Shown here in pieces: positions 52,953 to 62,192 of a stretch of 64,000 nucleotides of DNA. The first letter of the stretch is position 1. Each line of letters begins with the position of its first letter. Source of the stretch: CAYZXL01 sp964482435. Lineage in GTDB: Bacteria; Auribacterota; JABMQX01. The notes beneath the pieces are model-generated. The model had not been told where the DNA came from, made no database searches, and saw only the letters and a program-made list of their open reading frames with translations. The stretch lies in contig CAYZXL010000022.1 of assembly GCA_964482435.1 (NCBI GenBank), positions 1 through 64,000 on the forward strand, given 5' to 3'. The translations under genes were made by a program, and so were the position numbers.

Positions 52953-54308
52953 TCAGACGCTTTCTGGTTCGGGATGGACCCACGGTGAGCGGTATGGCCG
53001 ACGCAAAAGCCGGTTCGCCTCGTCGTCGCCCACGACCTGCCCTTTCACCGGGTCGAAGGTAAGCGTCCGGCCGAGCTGCATTGCGATATTGGCGAGGATG
53101 CAGCTCGTCGCGGAGATGTAGCCCTCCTCAATGTCGGACACCGGCTTGCCGCGTGTCTCAATCGCCGCCAGGAAGTTCAGCCAGTGGCGCCGCAGCGCCG
53201 CGGCAACATGACGTTCCAGGTCCTTTTCCGTCCTGTCTTCGGGGTACTTCTCGTATTCGTACAGAACGTCCACGTGAATCGGTTCGCCCCTGCCGCCTTG
53301 CGGGACGAAGTCGTAGCCGAAGACGTTGAGCCACAGGGTGCCTTTGTCGCCGTAATAGGTCGCCCCCCAGGGATGATGCTTCGGGTCGGGCGCATCGCCC
53401 CAGGAGCGGTGTTGCCAGACGATTGGCAGGTCGCCATAGTCGAAGGTGGCGATCTGAGTGTCGGTGATGTTGGCTTTGCTACTCTTGTCCATGAGAATGC
53501 CGCCCGAGGACGAAATCCGCTTGGGCCAGCCCAGGTCCAGCGTGAAGCGAACCATGTCGAGCATGTGGACGCACATGTCGCCCACGATTCCGTTGCCGTA
53601 CTCCATGAAGGCTCGCCAACTTCGCGGGTGCACGAGTGAGTTGTACGGCCGCATGGGTGCCGGCCCGGTCCACATCTCGTAATCGAAGTAATCGGGGGGA
53701 GCGGTGTCGGGCGGATTTTCACGAGCTCGCATGTGATAGTAGCAGTATATCTCTATCAGCCCGATTTTGCCGAGTTTCCCCTCGCGGATGATTTTGTCGC
53801 GGGCCTCGACGACATGCGGGGTGCTTCGCCGCTGCATATTCACCTGCACTACCCTCTTGTACTTGCGAGCCGCGGCGAGCATGGCTTGCCCTTCGACGAC
53901 GTCCACGCTGATGGGCTTCTCGACACGCACATCGGCGCCGGCCTTGACGGCAGCGATCATCGGCAGGGCGTGCCAGTGGTCGGGCGTGGAAATCTGCACG
54001 ATGTCGAGCTCTTCCTTCTTGAGCATCTCGCGGAAGTCACCGTAGGCGCGAGGCTTTTTCTTCGAGACCTGGCGTACAGCCACCATGTCGGCGGCTTCGG
54101 CAAGCATCCTTTTGTCAACATCGCAAAGCGCCACCACCTCGACGGGCGCAATCTGAAGGAGGCGGAACAGGGCGCTCTTGCCATACCAACCGCAGCCGAT
54201 CAGGGCGACCCGTTTTGCTTTCTGGCCAGCGGGTTCCTCAGCGTAGCTCCGAAGAGCCGACAGAGCCAACCCGGCTGCGCTCGCTTTAAGAAACGTGCGA
54301 CGGTCCAT
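52953..54308 (-). CDS. Gfo/Idh/MocA-family oxidoreductase with Tat-type signal
   Basis: 451 residues. It opens M-D-R-R-T-F-L-K-A-S-A-A-G-L, a twin-arginine signal, so export folded with bound cofactor is likely. NAD(P)-binding G-C-G-W-Y-G (38-43), then the family motif E-K-P-I-S with Lys131, and a C-terminal alpha/beta domain with G-D-M-C-V-H-M-L-D-M-V. Exported MocA proteins act on sugars or glycosides outside the cytoplasm, including as NAD-recycling glycosidases in some cases. It lies 184 bases downstream of the GH28-like gene on the same strand and may share its transcript. Substrate not known. Confidence 0.93.
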   Translation of the reverse strand: MDRRTFLKASAAGLALSALRSYAEEPAGQKAKRVALIGCGWYGKSALFRLLQIAPVEVVALCDVDKRMLAEAADMVAVRQVSKKKPRAYGDFREMLKKEELDIVQISTPDHWHALPMIAAVKAGADVRVEKPISVDVVEGQAMLAAARKYKRVVQVNMQRRSTPHVVEARDKIIREGKLGKIGLIEIYCYYHMRARENPPDTAPPDYFDYEMWTGPAPMRPYNSLVHPRSWRAFMEYGNGIVGDMCVHMLDMVRFTLDLGWPKRISSSGGILMDKSSKANITDTQIATFDYGDLPIVWQHRSWGDAPDPKHHPWGATYYGDKGTLWLNVFGYDFVPQGGRGEPIHVDVLYEYEKYPEDRTEKDLERHVAAALRRHWLNFLAAIETRGKPVSDIEEGYISATSCILANIAMQLGRTLTFDPVKGQVVGDDEANRLLRRPYRSPWVHPEPESV

Positions 54309-54492
54309 GGTATTTCTCCCAAGCAGAGGTTAAGAGTGGAAATATCACTAAAAACGACTATACGCGGCCTTTGAATAGTCTGCAAGTGGTTGTTCCCAGG
54401 ATGTGAAAAGAAACCTGCACCCTGTCGGCGGGTATCTGTAATCCTTGCGGCACATCCAGCTCGTTTGATGGGCAGGGCGTCCCTCCAGTCGC

Positions 54493-56214
54493 CTATTCCG
54501 GCTGTTCTACAACCAGGCTTCTTGTGAGGTTGCCCACTCGCACGTCACAGGTTCCGGGGGCCGACACCGTCAGCCCTCGAAAAACGACATCCCTCCTCTC
54601 GCCCGGTCGAAGCCACAGCCAGTTTACGGTCTTATGGTCAGCGACCGCCAACTCGACCTTCCCGAGCCCTTCCTGGGCTTCGTTTTCCACCGCAACGGTC
54701 GCTGAAAACGGCTTGCCCGCGACGAAGCGGCCGGCGGGGTCGTCCGGTACGATCTTCATCTCGCCGCAGCGCGGCTGGACGACCGGCACATCGGCGGGGT
54801 GAACCCGAACCTCGTTGACATCATTCAACACGAGCACGTCGTGGGCGTCGGCCAGACGGGGAAACTTGAAGCTGTCCAATGTCAGTCGCTCAAGTCCGTC
54901 GCAGACCAAGACGGGCCGGAGGTCATGCCTGGTGCAAGTCAATCGGACATCCTCGAGAACGACGTGGTTGACGTTCCGTGCGTAAAAGCCCCAGACTGGC
55001 AGCGGCCTGGCATCGGCTCCCGGGGGCTTGATGGGCATCTGGCCTTGCTCCAGAGCGCCGCCCCCGTCGTATTCGATGTTCACGTCACGAAAGACGACAC
55101 GCTCGACGGGTGTTTCCGCCCAGCTCTCGACGGAAGCCGCGGCCCGATAAACGCCGGTGGCCGCCAGGCGGCTGACTGTAATCTGTCCGCCCTTATTGCC
55201 GGGCTTGACCCAGACGGTCAGTGGCGAGGCCACGTTTTTCATCGTTATGTCGGACAGGAGAACGTCATCGAGGTCGCCCTCGGTTGCGTCCCAACATCCG
55301 GGTTGGAGGATGATACCCGAAAGCATGTTATGCCGGTTCGAGGTCCGGTGTGGATGGACGCCGGGGCCGTAGAACAGGCAGCTGTGAATGGTCAGATGTG
55401 TGGCGGGACCTATGAGCCGCACACCGTTGCACGACGAATTCACGATGCAGTCGGAGACGAGAACGTTCTCCCAGTAGCGGCCCGCGATGGAATCGTCTCC
55501 GGTATAGAACTGACAGCCTACGATGCTCACATCTCGACAGGGGCGACCCGGCCACCCGCGGAAATGCACACCATCCCAGCCGCCGGTAATCTTGACGCTT
55601 CGCACGTCCACCTGTTGACAGAACTCAAGCATAATCGCGTAATTGGCGGAGTCCTTCACCGAAACGTCGCGGATCGTGACGTCGCGGCAGTTGCCCAGGA
55701 GGATGGTGTGCGGCCCGCGCATCTTCTCCTCGCCGCGTGGGTCGAAGACTTTGTTGCCGTCAATGAGACCCAGGCCGGTAATGGCGACGTGCTCAACGCC
55801 ATCGCCCAAAATCAACGCCCGGTGCCACCGAGGCCATCTCGACTCGGGGGTGCCCTCTGGCGGTGTGAAGTTCTGGTAGTGTGCCAAATCCGTGCTGCCC
55901 ACAAGCGCGGCGCCAGCATCGAACACAAGCGTCACATTGCTCTTCAGATGCACCGTCCCCGAGAGGTATTTGCCCGGCGGAAATAAGACCTGTCCTCCGC
56001 CCGCCGCCGCGGAGGCCTCGACCGCCCTGTTAATCGCTTCGGTGTCGAGGGTCTTGCCGTCGCCCGTGGCGCCGTAGTCGCGAACGTTGAACACGCCCGG
56101 AGCAGCGGCGAGTGCTATATGGGCTGTGGCGACCAACCCGGCCACGGCCAAGGCCGCCCAGCCGGTCTTCGCACACTCGCTGCGGCGCGAGCCAGTGCGC
56201 TTTCGATTCATCAT
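54493..56214 (-). CDS. GH28-like (polygalacturonase-type) beta-helix protein
   Basis: 573 residues, GGAGGAGGTAATCCC ribosome site before the ATG. Signal peptide to about residue 38 (V-A-T-A-H-I-A-L-A-A-A). F-N-V-R-D-Y-G-A-T-G-D-G opens a right-handed beta-helix. Asp214 lies in G-W-D-G and Asp240/241 in T-G-D-D-S-I, matching the acidic catalytic residues of GH28. The later G-H-G and R-I-K motifs are replaced (C-N-G, and none seen), so specificity or activity may differ from polygalacturonase. From about 495 a beta-sandwich accessory domain (V-A-V-E-N-E-A-Q-E) follows. It is probably a secreted plant- or algal-polysaccharide hydrolase. Confidence 0.88.
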   Translation of the reverse strand: MMNRKRTGSRRSECAKTGWAALAVAGLVATAHIALAAAPGVFNVRDYGATGDGKTLDTEAINRAVEASAAAGGGQVLFPPGKYLSGTVHLKSNVTLVFDAGAALVGSTDLAHYQNFTPPEGTPESRWPRWHRALILGDGVEHVAITGLGLIDGNKVFDPRGEEKMRGPHTILLGNCRDVTIRDVSVKDSANYAIMLEFCQQVDVRSVKITGGWDGVHFRGWPGRPCRDVSIVGCQFYTGDDSIAGRYWENVLVSDCIVNSSCNGVRLIGPATHLTIHSCLFYGPGVHPHRTSNRHNMLSGIILQPGCWDATEGDLDDVLLSDITMKNVASPLTVWVKPGNKGGQITVSRLAATGVYRAAASVESWAETPVERVVFRDVNIEYDGGGALEQGQMPIKPPGADARPLPVWGFYARNVNHVVLEDVRLTCTRHDLRPVLVCDGLERLTLDSFKFPRLADAHDVLVLNDVNEVRVHPADVPVVQPRCGEMKIVPDDPAGRFVAGKPFSATVAVENEAQEGLGKVELAVADHKTVNWLWLRPGERRDVVFRGLTVSAPGTCDVRVGNLTRSLVVEQPE

Positions 56215-56343
56215 GGGATTACCTCCTCCGAATATCGTCCAGGTGCAATGTGAGGCTCAGTCCTTTGAGCAGCCTGCAATCGGGCGGTGAGCCTCACAAG
56301 GCCTCCGTCTTCGGCCCTTCGTTGCCGCCATTGCATTATCCAG

Positions 56344-56534
56344 CTCTGCCCTGAAAACAAGCGCCACGCGGCTGGCAGGCAGGGCTCTCGCAAAGCCGCT
56401 AAGACCCCAAAGACGACGCCCTCTGAGCCCTCCGCGCCTTTGCGTCTTGGCGAGAGATCATAGAATCCGAACCTGCACCGACAATTGGCGCAACGCACAC
56501 TCGATTTTCATGGCCTCCGGGTGAGCGAAGCTCA
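56344..56534 (+). repeat. ~190-base dispersed repeat, copy 1 (contains MITE-like element B at 56385-56456)
   Basis: Begins CTCTGCCCTGAAAA and ends CTCCGGGTGAGCGAAGCTCA. The core at 56385-56456 starts CTCTCGCAAAGCCGC and ends GCGTCTTGGCGAGAG, an imperfect terminal inverted repeat. The second copy starts near 56832. Confidence 0.75.
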
Positions 56535-56831
56535 TGACGCACTGGCCAATAGTATCCCGCGTTCCTCGAAATGTCCATCTCCACGGCGCGAGGGACGGTG
56601 CTCGACGTTCGACGACAGGTGAAGGGCAGGACGAAATCAGGAAAAGGGTGTAGCGTGGGCAATGAGATACGCTGGCGAGATGTGTCTCTGTCGCGGAGGC
56701 GCTGGCAGACTCCGGATTTCGAAGACGCCGGTTGCGGTTTTCGCAGTCGTTTTTCGGTGAGGAAGCGCTTTTCCTGTCTGACCTCCGATGTGTGGCTGAG
56801 TTTCCGAATGGTTTTCGCGGGGATAGCAGGT

Positions 56832-57021
56832 CTGCCCTGAAAATTACCGCCACGCAGGGGGCGGGACGCCTCTCGCAAAGGCGCGAAGGCCGCAAAGGAG
56901 CACGCCCCGTGAATTCCTGGCGTCTTAGTGTTTTGGCGAGAGAGCACACAATCCAAATGTGCACCGAGAATCAGCGCGACGCGGACTCGATTTTCATGGT
57001 CTCCGGGTGAGCGAAGCTCAT
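56832..57021 (+). repeat. ~190-base dispersed repeat, copy 2 (contains MITE-like element C at 56870-56942)
   Basis: Same order as copy 1: TCTGCCCTGAAAA, CGCCACGC, CTCTCGCAAAGGCGC, GCGTCTTAGTGTTTTGGCG, GTGCACCGA, ACTCGATTTTCATGG and GGGTGAGCGAAGCTCATGA. Direct orientation relative to copy 1, about 300 bases between them. The flanks are better conserved than the centre. Confidence 0.75.
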
Positions 57022-57168
57022 GAAAGACTGCCGTGGCACGGTTTTTGTGGACAGACGCTTCCGCGCCTTCTGCGGCCCCGAGGTTCCCGTATGCCGGAGG
57101 GGCTACTATCTGGCAGACATCGGTAGGCGCACTTCCTGGCGCAGCCACCAACCGTTCGGACCGAGGAC

Positions 57169-57324
57169 GTGAGCGATAACCGCACTAAAGTACTCCTTGT
57201 CGAAGGCAACCCCGGCGACGCCCGCCTGATGAGAACGGTCCTACGGAGGGCAAAGGACGCGGTCTTTGAGCTGGAGCACGTTGACCACCTCACCGCCGCG
57301 ATCAACCGTCTTGCCGCCGGGGGC
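57169..57324 (+). pseudogene. response-regulator receiver domain, N-terminal remnant
   Basis: GTG at 57169 opens about 52 codons that match the start of a receiver domain (T-K-V-L-L-V-E-G-N-P-G-D-A-R-L-M, then F-E-L-E-H-V-D ... A-A-I-N-R-L-A-A-G-G). The phosphorylation-site half (D-V-V-L-L-D) is absent and unrelated sequence follows. The acidic-pocket position that is normally Asp in E-D-N-P-G-D reads Gly. The frame stays open to 58089 only because it runs antisense to the hydrolase gene. Confidence 0.7.
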
Positions 57325-57597
57325 GAGTACGGCTCCTACGGCAGCACCACATCAGGCTACCAACGAAGCTACATCGGCAGCCAGAAACAAGGGGACTATG
57401 GCATCAGTGCGAGGGCGGCGCTTGCCTCAGGCTCTCGCAGCCTGGGGCTTTTCTTCCGGATGACGTACAACGAAAAAAAGCCACAAAAGGCAAACGGAAG
57501 CGGACTCATCGGGGGCCACTTCTCGTTTTATCGTTGGTCGCCTCGCTGCGCTTTCGCTCACACTGAGTCCCCGAGCTGCACCACGAAGGACGAACAA

Positions 57598-59085
57598 TCA
57601 ATGCTTCAGGTCGAATCGCAGGACGAGGGAGCGCTTGAAGGGAGGAAGCATGACGGTTGTTCGGTCAAATTGTGCGTCGGTCCAGCGATTCTCCCACGGG
57701 TCGTAAATGCGCGCCTGACCAATCCTCGCCACTTCGAGCACATCGCCCAGGTCGAGAGAGACGTTCTGAACTGTCTCCGGCGGCTTGCCTTCCGCCAGCT
57801 CGGTTTGCCACGTGTTCTGGGAGTCTCGGCACCACGCGAGGACTGTCCGCTTGCCTTTGAGGACGTAAATGCGCAGTCGAGGATGCTTCAGCTTCACAAC
57901 CTCAAATCCTTCCGCCAGCGGATCAAGATTTTTGACTGCCTCGGCGAATCGCCCGAATTGCCACCACAGGCCGTTTGCGTCCACGTAGCTGTCCCAGTGC
58001 CAGCACTGCCCGGCGCCAGCCGCACCGGCAAAGAAGGGGGCGAAGAGAACGTCGTGGAGAATGATGCCAGCTTTGTCCTCTTTGTATAGTTTGAACGGGC
58101 CGGTGTGATTCGGCTCGACGGCGCCGCTCTCGGCGAGGATGATTGGTCTGCCAGGCTCGAAGGCGCGCAGCTCCTCGACCGCGGCTGCGGCAAGAACGTC
58201 AACCGGCCCCCTGCATACAGGAAGCTCCGCTCCGAGGTCGAGATAGCGATGGACCTGCGCGACGTCGTTACCGGGCATCGTGCTCATACGCCGGTAGAGG
58301 GGTCGAGCCCTCTCCCGATCGAAACTGCCGAGGCTCTGCATGGCGAGGTTTTTGGGGAAGAGGCGGTGCAGCTCGCCAAGCATCACCTCCGTCCATGCCA
58401 TGTAATCGCCGCCCTCGACTGCGTTGATCTCGTTCCAGAGTTCCCAGGCGTACACCATTGGCTCGTCGCCATATCGCCTGGCGTACCAGGCGAGTTTTCG
58501 TTTGAACTGGGCGCGGCTCTTCTCTCCATCGAAGAAATCGGCGATGCTCTCGGCGGGGCCGCCGCGGGAGACGTGGTGGAGCGGCTTAGCAGCCCAGCGA
58601 CCCCGGCCGCCCTCAAAATACCGAAAGTGCTCGACGGTCATCTTGACGCGGATGCCGTACTTTCGTGCCAGGGCGAGAAGGGCGTTAATGCGTTCGGCTC
58701 TGGACTCGTCGTAAACCCCGCTTCGCTCATGCTCGACATCCCAAAAAGCCGAGCTCAGCCAGACCCGGATGTAGTTGCCGCCATTGTCGGAGAGGTTTTT
58801 CATCCAGCGCTCCATTTGTGCCATGTGCTCGTCAACGTTCTCGATCCCATGAGCCTGAACGATATTCAGCCCGATCGGGATGTACGGCTCGCCGTTGGAA
58901 AGCTCCAGGTACCGCGCGTCGCGCTTTGAGACCTGAACAAAAGCGGGGGAGCTGTCTTCCGCTCGTGGTGCGGACATGGTGACGCCCAGAAGGCACAGGA
59001 GCGCCATGATGATTCTGTTGCTACTCGGCGACGCCGCCGTGGACTGTGGCCTGTTGCCTGATGAGGTGACGGGCCCGACATGCAT
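57598..59085 (-). CDS. secreted GH-A clan (GH5-like) glycoside hydrolase
   Basis: 495 residues. Signal-like segment at about 26-42 (I-I-M-A-L-L-C-L-L-G-V). TIM-barrel landmarks: L-E-L-S-N-G-E-P-Y-I-P-I-G-L-N near 60-74, Y-I-R-V-W-L, the acid/base Glu219 in A-W-E-L-W-N-E and the nucleophile Glu319 in I-I-L-A-E-S-G. After 380 a small beta domain follows (V-L-A-W-C-R-D, then R-S-L-V-L-R-F). Cellulase/mannanase-like family members share this plan, but the sugar specificity cannot be read. GGAG precedes the ATG. Confidence 0.86.
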   Translation of the reverse strand: MHVGPVTSSGNRPQSTAASPSSNRIIMALLCLLGVTMSAPRAEDSSPAFVQVSKRDARYLELSNGEPYIPIGLNIVQAHGIENVDEHMAQMERWMKNLSDNGGNYIRVWLSSAFWDVEHERSGVYDESRAERINALLALARKYGIRVKMTVEHFRYFEGGRGRWAAKPLHHVSRGGPAESIADFFDGEKSRAQFKRKLAWYARRYGDEPMVYAWELWNEINAVEGGDYMAWTEVMLGELHRLFPKNLAMQSLGSFDRERARPLYRRMSTMPGNDVAQVHRYLDLGAELPVCRGPVDVLAAAAVEELRAFEPGRPIILAESGAVEPNHTGPFKLYKEDKAGIILHDVLFAPFFAGAAGAGQCWHWDSYVDANGLWWQFGRFAEAVKNLDPLAEGFEVVKLKHPRLRIYVLKGKRTVLAWCRDSQNTWQTELAEGKPPETVQNVSLDLGDVLEVARIGQARIYDPWENRWTDAQFDRTTVMLPPFKRSLVLRFDLKH

Positions 59086-59318
59086 TGCCTGTTCTCCATC
59101 CGGCCTATAAGCCGTGTTTGTTTCTCACGTTGTGCACGACCGTGGCCCTTGACCGACGAGCTCCATTTGCTAAAGACTTGTGCGCCGGACAAGTTTACCA
59201 TGGCCGCCGATGATTTTGGTTGACAGAAGAGAAAGCACGTGCACAAACTTTAGCATAACGATGTGGATGTTCAACGTGGATTCCGTTTTTTCAACCCGCT
59301 TATAGGAGGATGGCTGCC

Positions 59319-60458
59319 ATGTACAAGCTCGGTCTAAGCAACGTCGTGTATTTGTGTATCGTCGTTCTGGCTTTAATTTCGGGCTGCGCAGCGACGAGGG
59401 GTGTTGTCAAACAGAACTATGGCGCTTTGCCGGACGGTCGCACCGCCCAGCTTTACACGCTCACAAACGCCAACGGTCTGAAAGCCACGCTGACGAATTA
59501 CGGGGCGATTCTCGTCTCGATGGAAATCCCCGACCGCGACGGGAAAATGGCCGACGTTACCCTCGGTTACGACACCCTTGAGGGCTGGCTGTCAAACACA
59601 AGTTACTTCGGCTCGACGGTTGGGCGATACGCTAACCGCATCGCCGAAGGCAAGTTTTCGCTCGACGGGAAGACCTACAGCCTTGCGACTAACAATAACA
59701 AGAATCACCTGCATGGCGGGATCAAGGGCTTTGACAAGATGCTGTGGGATGCAAAGCCTGCCAAGCGCGCGGGAGCCGTCGGCGTCGAGTTTAGCTACAC
59801 GAGCCGTGACGGCGAGGAAGGCTACCCGGGAAACCTCAAAACCACGGTAACGTACCTCCTGACAGACAAGAACGAGCTGCGAATCGAGTTCAAGGCGACG
59901 ACCGATAAGGCGACCATCGTCAACCTGGCTCACCATTCCTACTGGAACCTGGCCGGCGATCCGACCAAGACCATCCTCGACCACGAACTGATGCTCGCCG
60001 CAGACCAGTTCCTGCCGGTTGACGAAGGTTTGATTCCGACGGGCGAGCTGCGACCCGTGAAAGGAACGCCCTTCGACTTCACTCAACTTACCAAGATCGG
60101 TGGCCGCGTCGAGGCGGACGACCAGCAGCTCAAATTCGGGAAGGGTTACGACCACTGCTGGGTGCTGCGGAACCAGAGCAGAAAGGTCGCGCTCGCCGCG
60201 ACGCTTTACGACCCCTCCACGGGAAGGGCGATGGACCTCTCGACCGACCAACCGGGAATTCAATTCTACGGCGGGAATTTCCTCGACGGAACCGTCACCG
60301 GCAAAAAGGGCGTGAAGTATCAGTTTCGGACGGCGCTATGTCTGGAAACCCAGCACTACCCGGACTCGCCGAACAAGCCGAGCTTCCCGTCGGTGGTGCT
60401 GCATCCGGGCCAGACCTACAGGCACACGATGGTCCTCCGCTTCTACACCAAGGAGTGA
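59319..60458 (+). CDS. galM: aldose 1-epimerase lipoprotein (galactose mutarotase)
   Basis: 379 residues from ATG at 59319, nine bases after AGGAGG; an ATG at 59310 abuts the site and is less likely. Lipobox L-I-S-G-C with Cys23, so it is membrane-anchored outside the cytoplasm. Mutarotase landmarks: L-T-N-Y-G-A-I-L-V-S, V-G-R-Y-A-N-R-I-A, N-H-L-H-G-G-I-K-G-F, the base His in L-A-H-H-S-Y-W-N-L, and L-E-T-Q-H-Y-P-D-S-P-N with the catalytic Glu. It interconverts alpha and beta anomers of sugars, here probably those released by the neighbouring hydrolases. Confidence 0.95.
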   Translation: MYKLGLSNVVYLCIVVLALISGCAATRGVVKQNYGALPDGRTAQLYTLTNANGLKATLTNYGAILVSMEIPDRDGKMADVTLGYDTLEGWLSNTSYFGSTVGRYANRIAEGKFSLDGKTYSLATNNNKNHLHGGIKGFDKMLWDAKPAKRAGAVGVEFSYTSRDGEEGYPGNLKTTVTYLLTDKNELRIEFKATTDKATIVNLAHHSYWNLAGDPTKTILDHELMLAADQFLPVDEGLIPTGELRPVKGTPFDFTQLTKIGGRVEADDQQLKFGKGYDHCWVLRNQSRKVALAATLYDPSTGRAMDLSTDQPGIQFYGGNFLDGTVTGKKGVKYQFRTALCLETQHYPDSPNKPSFPSVVLHPGQTYRHTMVLRFYTKE

Positions 60459-60566
60459 CCAACCACCGTCTGGCTGAAGAGGACTGGCGCCGCGACGGGT
60501 TAATGACCGCCGGTTTGTTCTGTCGGCGGCCGGGTCGTCCCAGCCTACGATTCGTCGAGCGGACTC

Positions 60567-61790
60567 TTACTTTTCGGGGCCTTCGTTGACGAGGAGCCAC
60601 GTGCCGGTCTTCCCGGCGACGGCGATGTCCGGGTGGCCATCACCGGTGAGGTCGGCGACGCAAATCTGCATGCCGGTGCCGACTCCTCCGCCGGGCGGGC
60701 TGATGGTATGTCGGACGAACTTCCCCGCGGCGCTGTCCCACTTGTAGTAATAGAGGCATTCGGGGTCCGTCGCACCGGGGTCCATGTCGCCGTGGCCGCG
60801 GACTCGCTTGCCGGTGACGATCTCGCCCTTGCCGTCCCCGTCGAGGTCCGCCCACGCGATGGAGTGCGCCTGGGACCACGTGTTGTCAATGAGGCGCTCT
60901 GTCCAGGTGGTCGTCCCGTCGGGTTTCGGTTCGCCCTGCTGACGCCAGTAGAGTCCGAAATCGTGCCCCTTGGCCCAGATAATGTCGTTGCGGCCGTCGC
61001 CATTCACGTCAACGACGACGAACGGAGAACTCGCGCCCTGCAAGACGGTCTCGGGATGGAATTTCCAGGGCTTCGCAAACACGTCGCCTTCGGGACGCTC
61101 GTACCAGCCGACTACGCAGAGGATGTCATCCCTGCCGTCGCCATTGACATCGCCGAAGGAATAGCCGTGCCCGCACCCGTTTGCTCCGAGGACGATCCGC
61201 GTTGCCGTCGGACGGCCGTCGGGAGCCTTGGTAATTTTCCAGGCGACCAGAGGGTCTCTGGAGACCCAGCAGTGAACGATGATTTCTGGGACGCCATCTC
61301 CGTCGAGGTCTTTCAGGTCGAAAGCCTCGTTCTCGGCGCGAGCCTTCACGAGGAGGTTCGGCTCCCACTTCCATCCTTTCTCAAGCCCCGTCTTGCCCGG
61401 ATTTTTGTACCAGTAAAGCTCTGCTTCCGTCCAGCCACAGGAAAAGACGTCAATCCAGCCGTCGCCGTCAACGTCACAGACATGGTCGCCGTTGCTCGCG
61501 TAGAACTCGTTCGCGCCGAACCCGAGGGAGACTTGCTGGATGTCCCGGACCGGACGCGGGACAAAGTCCGGGGCGGCAAACCAGTGCGTGCCGGCGATGA
61601 TGTCGAGCTTTCCGTCGCGGTTAACGTCGGCGACAGCGCAGCCCTCGTTAGGGCTGACCATCAAGCAACGCTTGGAGAACTTCAAACCGCCCGTCTCCGA
61701 CGCTGAGGAGAGGGATGCCAAACAGAACAAGGGCAGCACGACCATAACGAGACAAGCCGCAAGACGCCGCAAAAAGCATTGATTGAACAT
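60567..61790 (-). CDS. secreted FG-GAP/VCBS-repeat protein
   Basis: 407 residues with a signal peptide (about 1-30, L-V-M-V-V-L-P-L-F-C-L-A). Repeats centred on D-V-N-R-D-G-K-L-D-I-I, D-V-D-G-D-G-W-I-D-V, D-L-D-G-D-G-V-P-E-I, D-V-N-G-D-G-R-D-D-I, D-V-N-G-D-G-R-N-D-I, D-L-D-G-D-G-K-G-E-I and D-L-T-G-D-G-H-P-D-I: seven blades, each with a calcium-binding loop, as in integrin-like beta-propellers. No enzyme motif. Such proteins are abundant in Planctomycetes/Verrucomicrobia; role unknown. Confidence 0.9.
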   Translation of the reverse strand: MFNQCFLRRLAACLVMVVLPLFCLASLSSASETGGLKFSKRCLMVSPNEGCAVADVNRDGKLDIIAGTHWFAAPDFVPRPVRDIQQVSLGFGANEFYASNGDHVCDVDGDGWIDVFSCGWTEAELYWYKNPGKTGLEKGWKWEPNLLVKARAENEAFDLKDLDGDGVPEIIVHCWVSRDPLVAWKITKAPDGRPTATRIVLGANGCGHGYSFGDVNGDGRDDILCVVGWYERPEGDVFAKPWKFHPETVLQGASSPFVVVDVNGDGRNDIIWAKGHDFGLYWRQQGEPKPDGTTTWTERLIDNTWSQAHSIAWADLDGDGKGEIVTGKRVRGHGDMDPGATDPECLYYYKWDSAAGKFVRHTISPPGGGVGTGMQICVADLTGDGHPDIAVAGKTGTWLLVNEGPEK

Positions 61791-61884
61791 GGGACACCTC
61801 CTTCAGAAAGAATTCATTTCTGCACTGTGCCCAGCGCATCGCTGAGCCTCTACACGGGGATATTAGCTAAAAGTGCCCTGTGGT

Positions 61885-62073
61885 GCAACCGCTCCCGAAA
61901 GAGGGGGTGCGGTTGCGTAATCGGGGCGCATCGCGCCGCTCGCTCTACGTGCTGCGCCAACGGGCCGCTTAGCCACACTGCCGGCTTCAGCCGGCACTCC
62001 TTTTAGCCACCTGCTTTAGCTGGTGGTTCAGGGCTTCGGCCCCCCCTTCCCCAAGCCGCCTTCAGGCGGGCTT
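61885..62073. repeat. cluster of five short hairpins (REP-like)
   Basis: 61885-61916: GCAACCGC/GCGGTTGC with an inner TCCC/GGGG stem. 61980-61995: GCCGGC-TTCA-GCCGGC. 62007-62026: CCACC-tGC-TTTA-GCt-GGTGG. 62031-62042: GGGC-TTCG-GCCC. 62053-62073: AAGCCGCC-TTCA-GGCGGGCTT. Three share a TTYA loop. They lie between two minus-strand genes, downstream of the HEAT-repeat gene's direction of entry into the FG-GAP gene. Confidence 0.6.
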
Positions 62074-62192
62074 CTCGAACAAAGGATTCATCCGCCCTCT
62101 GCCCCGGAAATACAGCCACACCCCGAAAGACGCCAAATTGAACGTGCATTACCTGCCGAGCCCGGATCATAGCGAAATCTCGGCTTCTTGCG

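Larger units (their letters stand above)
56215..57168. other. intergenic region with repeated DNA
   Basis: About 950 bases without a gene. It contains two diverged copies of a ~190-base direct repeat, each with a MITE-like inverted-repeat core. Long minus-strand frames exist here but only translate the repeats. Confidence 0.6.

Noticed and set aside
54799..55986. 395-codon plus-strand open frame
   Set aside because: It lies entirely antisense to the GH28-like gene, whose domain and ribosome site are convincing. The frame has no domain of its own.
56399..57151. 250-codon minus-strand open frame with an internal duplication
   Set aside because: The duplication comes from the two DNA repeats with MITE-like cores. 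There is no domain, and the composition is like non-coding sequence.
60633..61706. 357-codon plus-strand open frame
   Set aside because: Antisense of the FG-GAP repeats. The regular D-x-D-G-D-G codons create a long open complement.
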